NCBI RefSeq assembly: GCF_000372725.1 | Contig: NW_005198167.1 | Coordinates: 37,697-101,696 of the forward strand | Source: Emiliania huxleyi CCMP1516 | Lineage: Eukaryota > Haptophyta > Isochrysidales > Noelaerhabdaceae | Direction: 5' to 3' | DNA length: 64,000 nucleotides | Shown here: piece after piece, positions 47,956-58,403 of the stretch | Layout of the letters: each line of letters starts with the position of its first letter | Numbering within the stretch: position 1 is the stretch's first letter | Notes under the pieces: model-generated | The model's input: only the letters and a program-made list of their open reading frames with translations | What the model was told of the DNA's origin: nothing | Databases searched by the model: none | Made by a program: the position numbers and the translations under genes

Positions 47956-49128
47956 CTACATCAAGACAGCTACGGGATAGGCCCGCGCCGTCGTCAGCGG
48001 CGCCACCGCCTCCCACGTGTTCGCTGCCGCTGCCGGGTCGTACCGCTCCACCGAGCTAAGGAAGTCGTCGTCATTCTCGCCGCTCACAGCGTACAGCTTG
48101 CCGTCGAGCACTGCCACGGTGAGCTTATACCGCGCCAACGCCATCGGCGCCACCGCCTCCCACACATCCAAGGCCGGGTCGTACCGCTCCACTGAGCTGA
48201 GGACGCCGTTGTTGAAGCCGCCGTGCCCGCCCACCGCGTACAGCTTGCCGTCGACCACCGCCATGGCGAGATCGTCCCGCGCCTCCGCCATCGGCGCCAC
48301 CTCCTCCCACGCGTTCGTCGCCGGGTCGTACCGCTCGACCGAGCTGAGGCAGCCACCGTCGTACCCGCCCACAGCGTACAGCTTGCCGTCGAGCACCGCC
48401 ACGGCGAGATCCTGCCGCGCTGTCGCCATTGGCGCCACCGCCTCCCACGCGTTCGCAGCCAAGTCGTACCGCTCCACCGAGCTGGAAGTTGCGCCGTCAG
48501 CCTCGCTCTGGCCGCCCACCGCGTAGAGCTTGCCATCGAGCACCGCCGTGTCGACATAGCTTCGTGCCGTTAGCATCGGCGCCACAGCCTCCTCCTCCCA
48601 CTCATTCGTTGACGGGTCGTACCGCTCCAGCGAGTTGAGGATCTCGCCATCGCTGCCTTTGCCGCCGATCACAAGCACGCGCGGCCTCTTGCGCTTCTTC
48701 AGCGTCTCCTTCCAGCCGCGGCGCCACGCGCGGCACGTCCCCTTGACGGCGTGCTCCGTGGTCGGCAGCTGGGCGAGGATGTGCGGGGCGAGGTCCGGCG
48801 AGAGGAGGACCTCGGAGAGCACCCACTCGGGCTGCTCCGCGAGCCGAGCGGCGTGCTCCTCCGCCACGCGCATTGCGGCGGCGCTCCAGAGAGGCGCCTG
48901 CTCGTCGATGAAGGCGACGAGCTGCTCTGGCGAGAGGCCCGAGAGGCGGGCGCCGATGCGGTGGGAGGCCTTCGGTGCGGCGCGCGCTGAAGGTGAAGGT
49001 GCTGACACGCATGTTTTCTTTTTTACAGGAGCGCCGCTCTTTTTGTGAGCCGAGGTAGATGGTAAACAAAAAAGAGAAACCTCAGCATAAAGAAATGAAG
49101 CCGGCTGCACGATGGCCTCCCACCGCAT
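47956..49128 (-). CDS. F-box-like/Kelch-repeat protein 3
   Basis: F-box-like VLLSPDLAPHILAQLPTTEH, RPRVLVIGG and five to six Kelch repeats, ending AYPVAVLM at 47956. The paralogous start codon (ATG before ASHRIG in gene 1) is AAG here. The frame stays open upstream for about 50 more codons to ATG 49128 (MRWEAIVQPAS), which lies in an inverted copy of the gene's own 5' end. So either translation starts there, adding a novel leader, or the gene lacks a proper start. It is in tandem orientation with Kelch gene 2, with one plus-strand gene between. Confidence 0.75.
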   Translation of the reverse strand: MRWEAIVQPASFLYAEVSLFCLPSTSAHKKSGAPVKKKTCVSAPSPSARAAPKASHRIGARLSGLSPEQLVAFIDEQAPLWSAAAMRVAEEHAARLAEQPEWVLSEVLLSPDLAPHILAQLPTTEHAVKGTCRAWRRGWKETLKKRKRPRVLVIGGKGSDGEILNSLERYDPSTNEWEEEAVAPMLTARSYVDTAVLDGKLYAVGGQSEADGATSSSVERYDLAANAWEAVAPMATARQDLAVAVLDGKLYAVGGYDGGCLSSVERYDPATNAWEEVAPMAEARDDLAMAVVDGKLYAVGGHGGFNNGVLSSVERYDPALDVWEAVAPMALARYKLTVAVLDGKLYAVSGENDDDFLSSVERYDPAAAANTWEAVAPLTTARAYPVAVLM

Positions 49129-49205
49129 CGGCGCCCCCGCCCGCCCGCCTCTCGGGCCTCTCGCCAGAGCAATTCGTCGCCTTCATCGACGAGCGGGCCC
49201 AGGTG
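49111..49205 (+). pseudogene. Inverted 5' fragment of a Kelch gene
   Basis: Contains atggcctcccaccgcatcgg followed by a diverged RLSGLSPEQFVAFIDERAQ stretch, i.e. the N-terminal codons of the Kelch family on the opposite strand to gene 3, 140 bp from the corresponding part of gene 3. The homology ends at about 49205, long before the F-box. A small shift separates the two stretches. Confidence 0.65.
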
Positions 49206-49398
49206 CGCCCTCTGGAATATCTAGGAGAAGGAATTTCGTTTCTAGCTTCTAGGCTTCTAGCCGAGAGTTTCCTGGGCTCGATTCAAGTCTTCTTGGAGCG
49301 GCCAGCCCCCCCGCCCCAAAACTGGTAGAAAAGGACGGGCTGACCACACACACACGCGCAGCGCGAAGGAGAGCGATCCGTTGCCTCGCTCGCTCGCC

Positions 49399-49583
49399 CT
49401 AGAGGCCGAGCCAAGCCGCCAGCTGCCTCCGGACCGCCTTGCGCGCTGCAACCACCGAGGGCTGGTCGGTGGGCAGCGACGGGTGCGTCCAAGCGTGGTG
49501 GGAGGCGCCCGAGACGAGCAGCGCGGGCAGCTCCGGCGAGAGGGACGCGAGGATGGAGAGGCCGTGCCACGGGTCCACGTCGC
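49399..49583 (-). pseudogene. Peptidase S28 (Pro-X carboxypeptidase/DPP7-like) C-terminal fragment
   Basis: GDVDPWHGLSILASLSPELP, then VSGASHHAWTHPS and VVAARKAVRRQLAAWL correspond to the family end, including the catalytic Asp (DPWH) and His (SHH). A ttag acceptor precedes the first codon. The Ser-containing N-terminal two thirds are not found upstream on this strand, where the lipase gene ends only about 90 bp away. It is either an isolated last exon left after rearrangement or part of an unusual downstream splice form. Confidence 0.55.
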
Positions 49584-49673
49584 CTAACGCGCAGCGGTGC
49601 CACATCAAGAGGGGAGCCCCTAGGGCTAAGCAGTGCGCGAGCCCACCCGACTTCAGGCGAGGCGTCGGCTGCA

Positions 49674-52600
49674 TCACGCGGAGGTCGACGGGGCGCCGGG
49701 CGCCTCGAAGGTGTCCTTCAGCAGGTCCCACGCGTCGTCGACGATCCAGTCGCCTGCTCGCGGGAGCGCGCGGGTGACGTATGTGGGTGTGTGCTAAGGC
49801 GTGTGCTAGTGTGTGGGGCGCGTGCTAGGGCGCGCCCATGTAGCCACAGAGGTTGAGCGTCGGCTTCGAGTAGTTCCGCACGGGGAAGGCCTCGAGGTAG
49901 TACGGGAAGGGGTCGGTTTTGATGCAGCACGTTTTGTAGGCCTTGAAGTTAAAGCACGAGGTCGAGCCGAAGGAGGCCTCGTGGCCCGGGCAGCAAAGGA
50001 GCTGGAGGAGATCCGTTTGCGTGAAGAGGTCCACGCCGGAGGCATGCCCTGGGTTGAGCTGCGGGTTCGCGTTGACCTCGTCCTTCCAGTTCTTAGGCTG
50101 ATCGAGCACGACCACCGTGAGGTCGACGTCCTTCTGGTCTTTCTTGGTCCCGAAGTACGGGTTGTCGAGCACCTTTAGGCCCTGAAAGGGGTTTGGTGGC
50201 GGGGGGCTGGGCGCGCAGAGGGATAGATAGGGGTAAAGCAAAGGGCGGGAGCGAGGCGGGGCGAGGTACCTTGAGGGTGCCAGCGATGGCCTTGCCGCAC
50301 TTGTGGCGGTCATCGAACTGCGTGACGAGCAACTTGTAGGGCGTCATCGCCTCGAGATCGACTCTGGTGTAGGGCTTGCCGCTCTTCGGGAGCTTGTTGA
50401 CGATCGGCAGCATCGCGTCGACGTCAAAGGCCCCGGCCGTGTTGTCGAAGATGTGGGCCAGGAGGTAGAACGGCGCAACCCCCGCATCGACGACGTTTCC
50501 GAGCCCGAAGCAGTCCGCCGCCGACGTGTTTAGGTAGTACGAACAGGTGTTGCGCAACCCGTGGCAGAGCTGCGGGGTGAGCCCGTTGGAGGGGGGGGCT
50601 ATCGCGCCATACTTGAGAGCGGCCGGCGGCTCTTGGTACACGATGCCAAAGAGGGCGGCCAACTCGGGCTTGATGACCTTTCTTTGGTCATTGAAGAAGT
50701 CTTCCACGTAGGGCGCGCTGATGTTTGTGAGGATGGAGACCACCTGCGGCGGAGGCAGGGGGGCGGCAGTCGAATGCTCGCGCTGCAAGCGGCGAGAGCG
50801 CCTCCCATCAGCTCGCCTTGCTCGCCCCCTTGGCGACGGCGGAGGTGACCGCCGTGTTGTCGAGCAGTCCGCCGTCCGAGAAGAGGACAGTCTCGGAGGC
50901 GTCGGCCGGATTCGTGCGGATCTTGAGCGACACCTGTTCATGCCGGGACGCTCCTGAGCAGACAGCGTATACCCCCCCCCTTTCGGTACTGAGCGGCGCG
51001 CGTCGAACTCGCGCAGGGGGCAGCAGAAGAGGCTGCCGACGCAGGGGCAGAGGCCGCAGCAGAGGCCCGGCAAGACCACCGCGGGAATACCGAATGCGTC
51101 GCCGCCCATGCCGATCGTGGTCTCAGGCGAGAGGTGAGGCGCGCCAGGCGAGTGGCCGTACGGGACAAAGTCGGGCGCGAGCACGAAGTCCTCGTTCTGC
51201 AGGGGGGCAGGGGGGGGGGGGGGGGTCAAAAAGCGGTCGGGGGCGGCTGAGAAAACGTTTGAGAAAGCAGGGCCCAAACGGCCTTGACGCGGACGGCGGA
51301 GAAGTCCGCCTCGCGCCCGAGGATCCCCCAGCCGCAGACGTCGTCCTTGAGCCACATGCTGCTGCACCAGGGGCCGCCGCAGATCATCCACATCCCCACG
51401 GGCGGGATGACGACCTTGCTGCTGCCGTCCTTGTTCACCGCAGTGTACTTGGTCTCGACAGAGCCCGGGGTGAAGACCTGCGGCGGGGGCGGCAAGGTGA
51501 CGAGACGGGCGGCAGAGGGTCGCTGAGGAGCGATTGGGACCTGCTTCCCCGCGTGCGTCATCGTGTGTGTCCTGGCATCTACGGCTCCACACAAACGGCA
51601 CGACGGAGATTCCGAGCGCGTTGCCGGGCTGTGCAAATTTGTACTCCTTGTACTCGCTGATCCCTGTCGTGCCCCACTGGAAGTCAAGGGCCTGCTTGAC
51701 GCCCTCGCCCAGCTGGAGCTCGTAATCAGCAGACAGCAGGTCCGGATCCCGCGAATTCAAGTCCACGAGCGCAGTCGGGTTGGCCTCTTGCCGCTGCTGG
51801 CCTGCCTCGAGGGGGCGCTTGGGCACAAACGGGTCGTTGTTTTTCGCCATCTTCTTTGAGATCTCTACAGACTCGTTCCACGCCTAAAGGCAGGTGCAAG
51901 GATGGTGGGTGGTGGGGTGAAGGGTTGGTGGGGGGGGGCGTGTGCCTCGCGCGGCAGAAAAAAAAGCAGCGAGTGCATGAGTGTGGTGGAGGCTGCTCCC
52001 AGTCTCCTCTCGGACTGCACGCCTTAGCAGCGAGTGCATGAGTGTGGTGGAGGCTGCTCCCAGTCTCCTCTCGGACTGCACGCCTTAGCAGCGAGTGCAT
52101 GAGTGTGGTGGAGGCTGCTCCCAGTCTCCTCTCGGCCGGCACGCCTTGACGAGCCAAGTGTACAACGGGCCGGTGTACTGGTAGGGGCTCACATTGCTCA
52201 GCGAGGCCTACACGAGCAGAGGCCCCGTCATCAGCCCCTCCTCGCTGTGCCCCCCCTCCCCTCTCCCCCGCATGCGATGCTGCACCATGGTCGAGATGCC
52301 CACCGGCGTCGGCGACTCCTTCCGCGGCCAGACGTACTCTTTCTTCTCGCTCCCCACCTCGGCGGCGGCGAGGAGCGTGGCCTCCTCCTGCGGCGGACGA
52401 GCACGGGGGACACGAGGCGGGGTCAGCGTCTACGAGGATGGGTCAGCTACGCACACGTCGTGAGGCGAGGGTTGTGGTGCGCGGGCGCCTCGCTGGCCGC
52501 CGTGTACATGCCCTTTTTGATGCCGATGGGGTCGAGAAGGGTGTGCCACATAAACTCGATGAAGATGGCCGGGTCGCCGCAGGCGAGGGGCCAGCTCGCG

Positions 52601-53573
52601 CGGAACGGGCACTTTCCGCAAGTGAGGATGCGGTACGGAAAGCCTGTGAGGGCGAGGGAAGGGTGTGGGCAGTCTGCCCCCCTCTCTGTGCGAGGGGGAA
52701 AGATGAGAGTGCGATTCGCAAGAGAGGCGCGCCCAGGATGCCCGCCATGCAGAGCCAGAAGACGTCGGGGAAGCAGCACTGCGACTGGCACGCCTCGGTG
52801 CCCGCGCAGCACAGGCCGGGCTGGTGCAGGATGCTTCCATACGAGCCGTACTCCTTGCTCACCGGCTCGAGCCGCTCCATGCAGGCGGGCGTGATCTCGC
52901 AGGGGCGCGTCACGCGGGAAGTCTCGAGATATTTGGCCGGGTCGCACTGGGAGTAGCAGTACCTACTCGCGGCAAGGTGGAGTGACGACCGTTTATGGGC
53001 GATGGCGGTGGAGGCAGCAGTAGCGTGCATGGTGGACGCGAGATAGCCACCCGAAGCGCCAGAGATGATGTCGAAGTTGTCGAGCGCGTTCTTCGAGCAT
53101 GCATCGGGTCGGCGCTGCTCCACCTCCTTCTTTGCAAAGCCTCGAAAGACGCCCAGCATCTCAGCGGGCGGCACCAACCCGCCGCCGGTGACACAGAGAG
53201 CGACGTCGACCGAGTCGTCTCGCGGCTGGATCGCAGCCTTTTTGGCCTTTCCCTCTTCGCTGCGCTTCTTAGCGAGGTACTCCGGGCTCGGGCGGAGCAG
53301 GGTGGGCTTGGGAGGCATGGGAGGCATGGGAGGCATGGGCCGAGGCTGCTGCTCGAGGGCCGGGGCGACGAATGGCGGCGGCGCTTCCGCGCTGTATTTT
53401 GCTTCGCGAGCCCGCTGTCCGTGAGTGCGAGATAGGGCTAGCAGTAGGCAGCTAGCCCGTGAGGAGAGCGTCCATAGACACCTCACATGATCCCACACAC
53501 GATCTCGTCCGTGCCTCGCCGGCCGGCGAGATTGCTGGAGGTAGAGCAAGACTGCTCTAGCCTCGCATGTCAC
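49674..53573 (-). CDS. Patatin/cPLA2-like lipase, multi-exon
   Basis: Reading the minus strand: a Pro/Met-rich leader (MPPMPPMPPKPTLL), DVALCVTGGGLVPPAEMLGV (oxyanion-type GGG), ISGASGGYL (nucleophile elbow G-x-S-x-G, near 53042-53066), several Cys-rich exons, LFSDGGLLDNTAVTSAVAKG (D-G-G catalytic Asp, near 50830-50879), LPIVNKLPKSGKPYTRVDLE and a last exon at 49674-49753 joined by a GC-AG intron (49754-49835) to give CGYMGDWIVDDAWDLLKDTF. The Ser-Asp dyad points to phospholipase A or lysophospholipase activity. Exons are recognisable at about 52700-53430, 52447-52655, 52275-52390, 52130-52209, 51585-51882, 51240-51480, 51000-51200, 50830-50960, 50285-50740 and 49836-50180. The start is uncertain (53573 is GTG). 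At least three introns start with GC. Confidence 0.7.
51965..52147. repeat. 61-bp minisatellite, 3 copies, in a lipase intron
   Basis: Three nearly identical 61-bp units. On the coding strand each unit begins aaggcgtgc, the exon end plus GC donor of this very intron (VKA|W junction), so the donor sequence is present three times. Confidence 0.85.
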
Positions 53574-53835
53574 TTCCTGTTGTCTGTTGTTTGTTGTGCC
53601 CTTGTTTGTTCTTCTGGTGCCTTGGAGTGCTGGGGGGGGCGACAGGGAGGATGTGGCCCTGAGTTATGTGTACGCCTACTCAGGGTGTGTGGCAGCCAGC
53701 TGGCTGTGTGTCTTGTGAGCCTGTTTGTGTCTGTGTGTCGCTCGTGCGTGTCGTCATCATCTGTCTAGCGTCCACCCATACCGCGTTGGTGTCCAGTCCG
53801 AGCCTGGCTGTTCTTCACCTTACTACCTACCTACC

Positions 53836-53873
<38 letters not shown>

Positions 53874-54505
53874 AGGCAGGGCAGATTGAGTGCGCCCGGC
53901 TCCTTCTTAGGCTGGCGCGGCGATGGACCAGGCCAAGGAGAACGGCGTCACGCCGCTGTCCATCGCGAGCGCTCAGATCTGTCTTCTCAACTCTGTTGAT
54001 AACAACTTTTGTCTACTCGCTGCCCGGCGTAGGGCCCTTAGGAGCCTAGAGAAGAAGAGAACACGGGAGGCTTCCCTCTCCCTTTTCTAGTATGTAGTAA
54101 GCTAAAAGTACGTACACTGAAAAAATCATAGGAGTTAGGACAAGTTTACGCGAACGCGGTGTGTGCGGAGCTGGTGCGGAGTCAAAACGCACGCCGCAGC
54201 ACTTACGTCTTAAAATTAAACCGATTAGCGTTCCACGCGGGAGCGTGAGCCGCGCGATGGAGGCGTGAGGCGACCATATCCCCCCATGAATCGTCCGCGC
54301 CGATGAACGATGTGCGATGCGGCTGTTTGCATGCATGAGGACCCAACTTGCTAACCACACATGCATGGCGCGCGGTGCCCACGGCGCCCCGGGGCCTCAC
54401 AGTAATTTACTCACGTCCATCTTCTCTCGGCGCTGCGCCTGCGGCGCTCCACACAGCGCGCCGGCGCTCGCAGTTCCCCGCCGGAGCTCCGCACACGCTC
54501 ACACC
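53574..54505. other. Intergenic with (GA)n at 53838-53871
   Basis: No gene recognised. Three acct units precede a run of 17 GA repeats. Elsewhere only short unsupported frames. Confidence 0.5.
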
Positions 54506-55777
54506 TCACAGGAGGTTCTCCTGGTACCACTCCTCGCTGGCCTTGGTCGGGCCGTACAGGAAGGAGGTCGGCCCTCGGAAGAGGACGAGCTTGGTCGCAC
54601 TGTCATCGCTCGCCTGGCCAGCGGCGGCGGGGCGGTGAGACTACCCGAGAGAGTACGAGCTTGGGGCTGTCGTCGCTAGCCTGCCCGCGGCACTGATGCG
54701 ATGAGGCGCCGTCCCGCAGATGTGGACAAGACCGGCCTCAGCGACATCTAGATCTCGGCGAGATCTCGACGGGATCTCGGCGGGATCTCAGCAGACCTTG
54801 ATGGCATCTAGCGTCGCGTCGAACTCCCATCCGAGCACGAGCGTGCTGCCGACGGCGACCTGCGGGCGGCGGGGAGGGGGGAGGGGTGGGTGGAGGGGAG
54901 GGTGGAGGGGAGGGCGGCGGTAGATGGCGGCGGTGAGGGCAGCGGGGAGGGTCGGCAGGGAGGGAGATGGAGACGGTGCGACAAGACACGCAGGCAGAGC
55001 GATGAGGAGGAGGTGGTGGAGGAGCAGGCGGAGAAGGGCGAGGAGGAGGAGGCGGAAGCAGAGGCGGCGCGGGCGAGGAGGAGGAGCAGGCGAGGCAGGC
55101 AGGAGAGGAGGAGGAGGCGGAGGAGCGCACCAGCTGATCGCCGCGCGCAAGCACCGGACTCGCAGAGGCGGCGGAGCCAGAGTCAAGCACCTGGGCGGCG
55201 GGATGGCGACGGTTGGCCACTGGGCATCGAGCAGGCGGCGGCGGCGGAGGCGGCAAAGGCGGCGGCGGCGGCGGCAAAGGCGGCAAAGGCGGTGGCAGAG
55301 GCGGCAGCAGGGGCGGTGGGCGAGGCGAGCCGGGTGAGAAAAGACCGCCGAGAGTGCGGCGGCAGCGGGGGGGGGAGGGAGCGGTGTGTGGGGCGGCGGC
55401 AGAGTCGGAGCGGCCCCACGCGCCTCGTCGACAAACACGCCGCCGCACCCGCCCTCGTTCTCGACAAAAGCGATCCCCATCGGCTTGACGAGTGAGAGCG
55501 AGACATAGTTGCTCGCGTCGGAGGGGTCGACGTACGTCACGTCCTGATCGACGCCGTCGTTGAGCTCCGCCTCGAGGTCCTTGTCCAGGCCCAGCCACCG
55601 GTCGAAGGGTGTCACACGGTCCGCCGCAACAAGCGGCTTGTCGCCGCCGCCAAACGCATCCTTGACGCCGTCGAGGAGGCCAGCCACAGCTGGCCGCGCG
55701 CGGACCGCGCCCGAGCGGGACGCAGGCGCGGAGAGAGGCGCGAAGCCGACGAAGCTGGTGCTGGCGAGAGCGAGCAT
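54506..55777 (-). CDS. Plastid-targeted PDZ-domain protein, 4 exons
   Basis: Exons 55424-55777, 55131-55190, 54797-54859 and 54506-54613. The N-terminus MLALASTSFVGFAPLSAP has the small/aromatic signature of a bipartite plastid-targeting leader, followed by an Arg-rich transit-like part; ATG 55777 is the first Met, but the frame is open to 55813. The spliced core (VKPMGIAFVENEGG, GVFVDEVLDSGSAASAS, LARGDQLVAVGSTLVLG, then ATLDAIKASDD and VLFRGPTSFLYGP) is a complete PDZ fold. It ends EEWYQENLL. The 60-nt exon 2 supplies the loop and GDQL strand that the PDZ needs. Introns 1 and the inner part of 3 start with GC. PDZ domains bind C-termini of partner proteins; the partner is unknown. Confidence 0.75.
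54614..54796 (-). repeat. Composite introner-like intron in the PDZ gene
   Basis: The 3' exon start (gcgagcgatgacagtgcgac) has a diverged second copy at 54650-54680, and the remainder consists of 11-bp gagatcccgcc / gagatctcgcc units like VPS13 family A. It can be read as two stacked introns, 54614-54680 (GC-AG) and 54681-54796 (GT-AG). Confidence 0.7.
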
Positions 55778-55815
55778 GTGTGTGAGGGCGAGGAGCGAGG
55801 AGGCTGCCCACACAC

Positions 55816-56004
55816 AAAATGGGAACTTGCCGAGAAAGTACTGGATTCGGCTCTATTTGGGTAGGGTGAGAGATTTTTCTTTTTATTCGCAGCCGCTTCC
55901 GCGCCGGACGCTGCTTTTGATGTTAAAATGAATCGGGGGCACGGGACGCGGCAAAACGCGGGGCTTCTTGTTGGTTTTCTAAAATCTCTCTCTCAAAGGC
56001 TTTG
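55816..56004. repeat. Duplicated intergenic block, copy A, left part
   Basis: About 190 bp almost identical to 58404-58600. It begins 39 bp upstream of the PDZ start codon, and copy B begins 79 bp upstream of the next gene's start, in the same orientation, so it may carry a shared promoter. Confidence 0.85.
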
Positions 56005-56922
56005 TGTGTACTTGTTACGTGAAAACCCGCTGGGACCCGGACGCCAGCACACACGGCTAGATTTCATGGCGGGCCGCCTAGGCCCTGGGGTCGGAGTCAG
56101 AATCGGTTGGGTGGCCGCGCAGGGCGCGGGCTTCGCTTTCGGGGGCGGTCAGGGAGGGGTCGGGGCGCTGCAGGGGAGCGCGAGGCGGTGCGGGCCTCCT
56201 GGGCCACCCGAGAGGCTTCAGCATCTGGGTGCGGCGGCGGCGGGAGGGCGGGCCGGTTGCGGCCGGTAGGAGCTGGGAGGCATTCGCCTCGCGCGGTGGC
56301 GGTGGCAGCCGCGCGAGAGAAGGGCCGGCGGGGAGCTCGGAGGCGGTGGCCTCTGAGACAGGGCGATGGCGTTGGCGGAAATGCGAGAGCGTGTGGGCAA
56401 TGATCCCCTCCCAGTGGCCAGGGTCCCCTCGAGCAGGCCGCTCGCGGCGCGGCTGTGGCCGGCGGGGCTGAGACGCGAGTTTGTCGAGGGACTGCTCGAG
56501 GGCACGGTTGGCGGCTTCCTCTGCAAGAGCAGTTGCGAGATGGTCGTCCCCGTCAGATGGATCCATCATGGAAAGCAGCGTCGCTGCTTGGCACAATGGA
56601 AAGAGCAGTTGGTCCGTCGTCGGCCGTGCCGGCGACCGTGGCCGGCGCAGTGGCGCCGGAGCGTGGACCGGGTGGCGCAGTCGCGCCAGCCGAGCCCTGG
56701 CCCGCAGGCTGGGGCTCGGGCTGCCAGTCAGCGGTGCTGGTGGCAAAAGCGCTGCTTGGCACAAAGCAGCCCGCGCAAGCGAGCAAACTTCGTACCACTT
56801 GGACAGACGGGTCGGGCGGGTCCATGTCCTCCATGCTGCGGCGTCGGGTGGGCTTTAGCGCGATCCTCTGGGCGCAGGTACGTCGACGGCTCGCTGGCGA
56901 GTGGACAAGGGCGGAGGCCCCG

Positions 56923-56978
<56 letters not shown>

Positions 56979-57032
56979 ACACACACACACTCACTCACAC
57001 TCACTCACTGTGTGTGTGTGTGTGTGCACTCA
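56005..57032. mobile_element. 1,028-bp insertion with 13-bp target duplication
   Basis: It splits copy A of the duplicated block. ctcaaaggctttg is present at 55992-56004 and 57033-57045, while the intact copy B has it once. There are no clear terminal inverted repeats (starts tgtgtacttg, ends gtgcactca) and the 3' end is GT/CACT microsatellite. A minus-strand frame 56078-56764 (about 228 codons, SDGDDHLATALAEEAANRAL) is Arg/Pro-rich and unrecognised. The class is undetermined; a simple-repeat end and a 13-bp duplication would suit a retroposed element. Confidence 0.7.
56930..57026. repeat. (GT)n / (CACT)n compound microsatellite
   Basis: About 22 GT units, then ACAC and CACT units, then a second short GT run, at the right end of the 1-kb insertion. 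Confidence 0.9.
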
Positions 57033-57161
57033 CTCAAAGGCTTTGACTCTAACGCCAGGCTACAAAGACGGGGAGGCACGTAGTGTGACCGTTTCTAAGT
57101 ATCAAGCTTTTTTCAATTTTTGTCCCCTTCCTCTTCCGGCCCAGGCGCCGCCACAAGGTTG
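57033..57161. repeat. Duplicated intergenic block, copy A, right part
   Basis: Matches 58588-58720. It contains the last codons and stop (57113) of the minus-strand gene upstream. Confidence 0.85.
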
Positions 57162-58325
57162 CAAATACGTGAACTGGCTGTGAACGTCAACGCCGCCCGC
57201 AGCATCGAGCGGCACGTCCTCCCCACAACCAGCGGCGTGTATTGCACCGCAATGCGTGTCGCGATCCACATCACCACCGGCTCGCGGCAGGTATGAGCAC
57301 AGCCACAGGAGCGAGGTAAACCGAACCCCCCGCTCCCTAACCCAATCGCCGCGCGCTCGGCCTCAGTAAGGCCGCATGCGGCTGCTTCGCGCACTGTCCA
57401 GACCGGCATGTGTCGGCGCAGCACTGCTGGCTTCTCGGTCGCCAGTCGCGTAGTGACCAGGTCATTCATGACTGTCCACTCGCGGCTTGGCAGCTGCAGC
57501 AGCGCGCCGACGAGCTCGCTGGTCATGGATGCCCCGTGGCGAGCAGCGAGACGCGAGAACACAGTGCAGGTCTCGCCGATGGCATGAGCGAAATCATGAG
57601 TGGTCAGCGCCTCGAGGCGTAGGTTGCCACGACACACTCGCACGCGCGTTCCATCCTCGAGCTGCACCACGTACCGATCGGCTTCAGCTGAGTAGCCGGC
57701 GATTGTGCCACACTGTTCATTCATGACGGTATGGGCAGCAAGCTTACACAGCGCTACCTTGGTTCCTGCAGGCGGGACGCAGCGGCTCGCATCGACGTCA
57801 TCATCGTCATTTGCCATCTCGGCATCGTCGGCGCATTCGTGCTTTGCTCCGTACATATCGACTAGCGCAGCGCGGCCAGAGCTCGTTTGGAACTTCGAGA
57901 CGAGCTCCCTGCAGGCGTGGGGGCTGCGACTGGTTGGGCGCGAGAAACGTGCGGCAGCGGCAGTGGCAGCGGCGGCTTGCCTGCGGCAGCTCATCTGTGC
58001 CGGCCGCGTCTAGCACCATGCTCATAACGCTTTTTGTCTCCGACCCTCGACGCAGGTTCTTCTTGGCATTGGCACGCTCTTCGCCGCCGACGATCTCATA
58101 CGTGTCCCCTTGCATCTCCGCTGCGTGAACACTCCATTCTTCCACCACGAGCTCGAGTGTGTCGGCCAGCGATCGAGAAGTTGCTTGTTTGGGCCGTGCG
58201 ACATCGAGGAGACGCTGCAGCATCTTGACGGCGTAGCCGTCGCCATCGTCGGGGTCCTCGCCAGCAACGGCTCCGCTTTCGCCCACCTTCCTCTTGCCGC
58301 CAGCGTGTCGGAGCGTCGAGAGCAT
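57113..58325 (-). CDS. Unknown protein with SH3-like region
   Basis: ATG 58325 (MLSTLRHAGGKRKVG) opens a charged helical region (VKMLQRLLDVARPKQATSRS, TLELVVEEWSVHAAEM), ending DELPQ. A short intron near 57910-57990 then joins to ELVSKFQTSSGRAALVDMYG; its junction lies in a repeated gcagg, so the exact bases are ambiguous. The second part has GTKVALCKLAA, NEQCGTIAGYSAEADRYVVQ and VRVCRGNLRLE, an SH3-like barrel often found next to MYND or ankyrin domains in algal proteins. The C-terminal 40 residues overlap the duplicated block. Function unknown. Confidence 0.55.
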
Positions 58326-58403
58326 CGTCGCTAATGCGCGCGAAACGGACGGATGACGGTGCAACTCCGAAACCACCCCCTCAGTTGCGGGGGAGAGACT
58401 TAT

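Noticed and set aside
55213-55488. Poly(Gly/Lys) plus frame
   Set aside because: Antisense of the PDZ gene's low-complexity introns.
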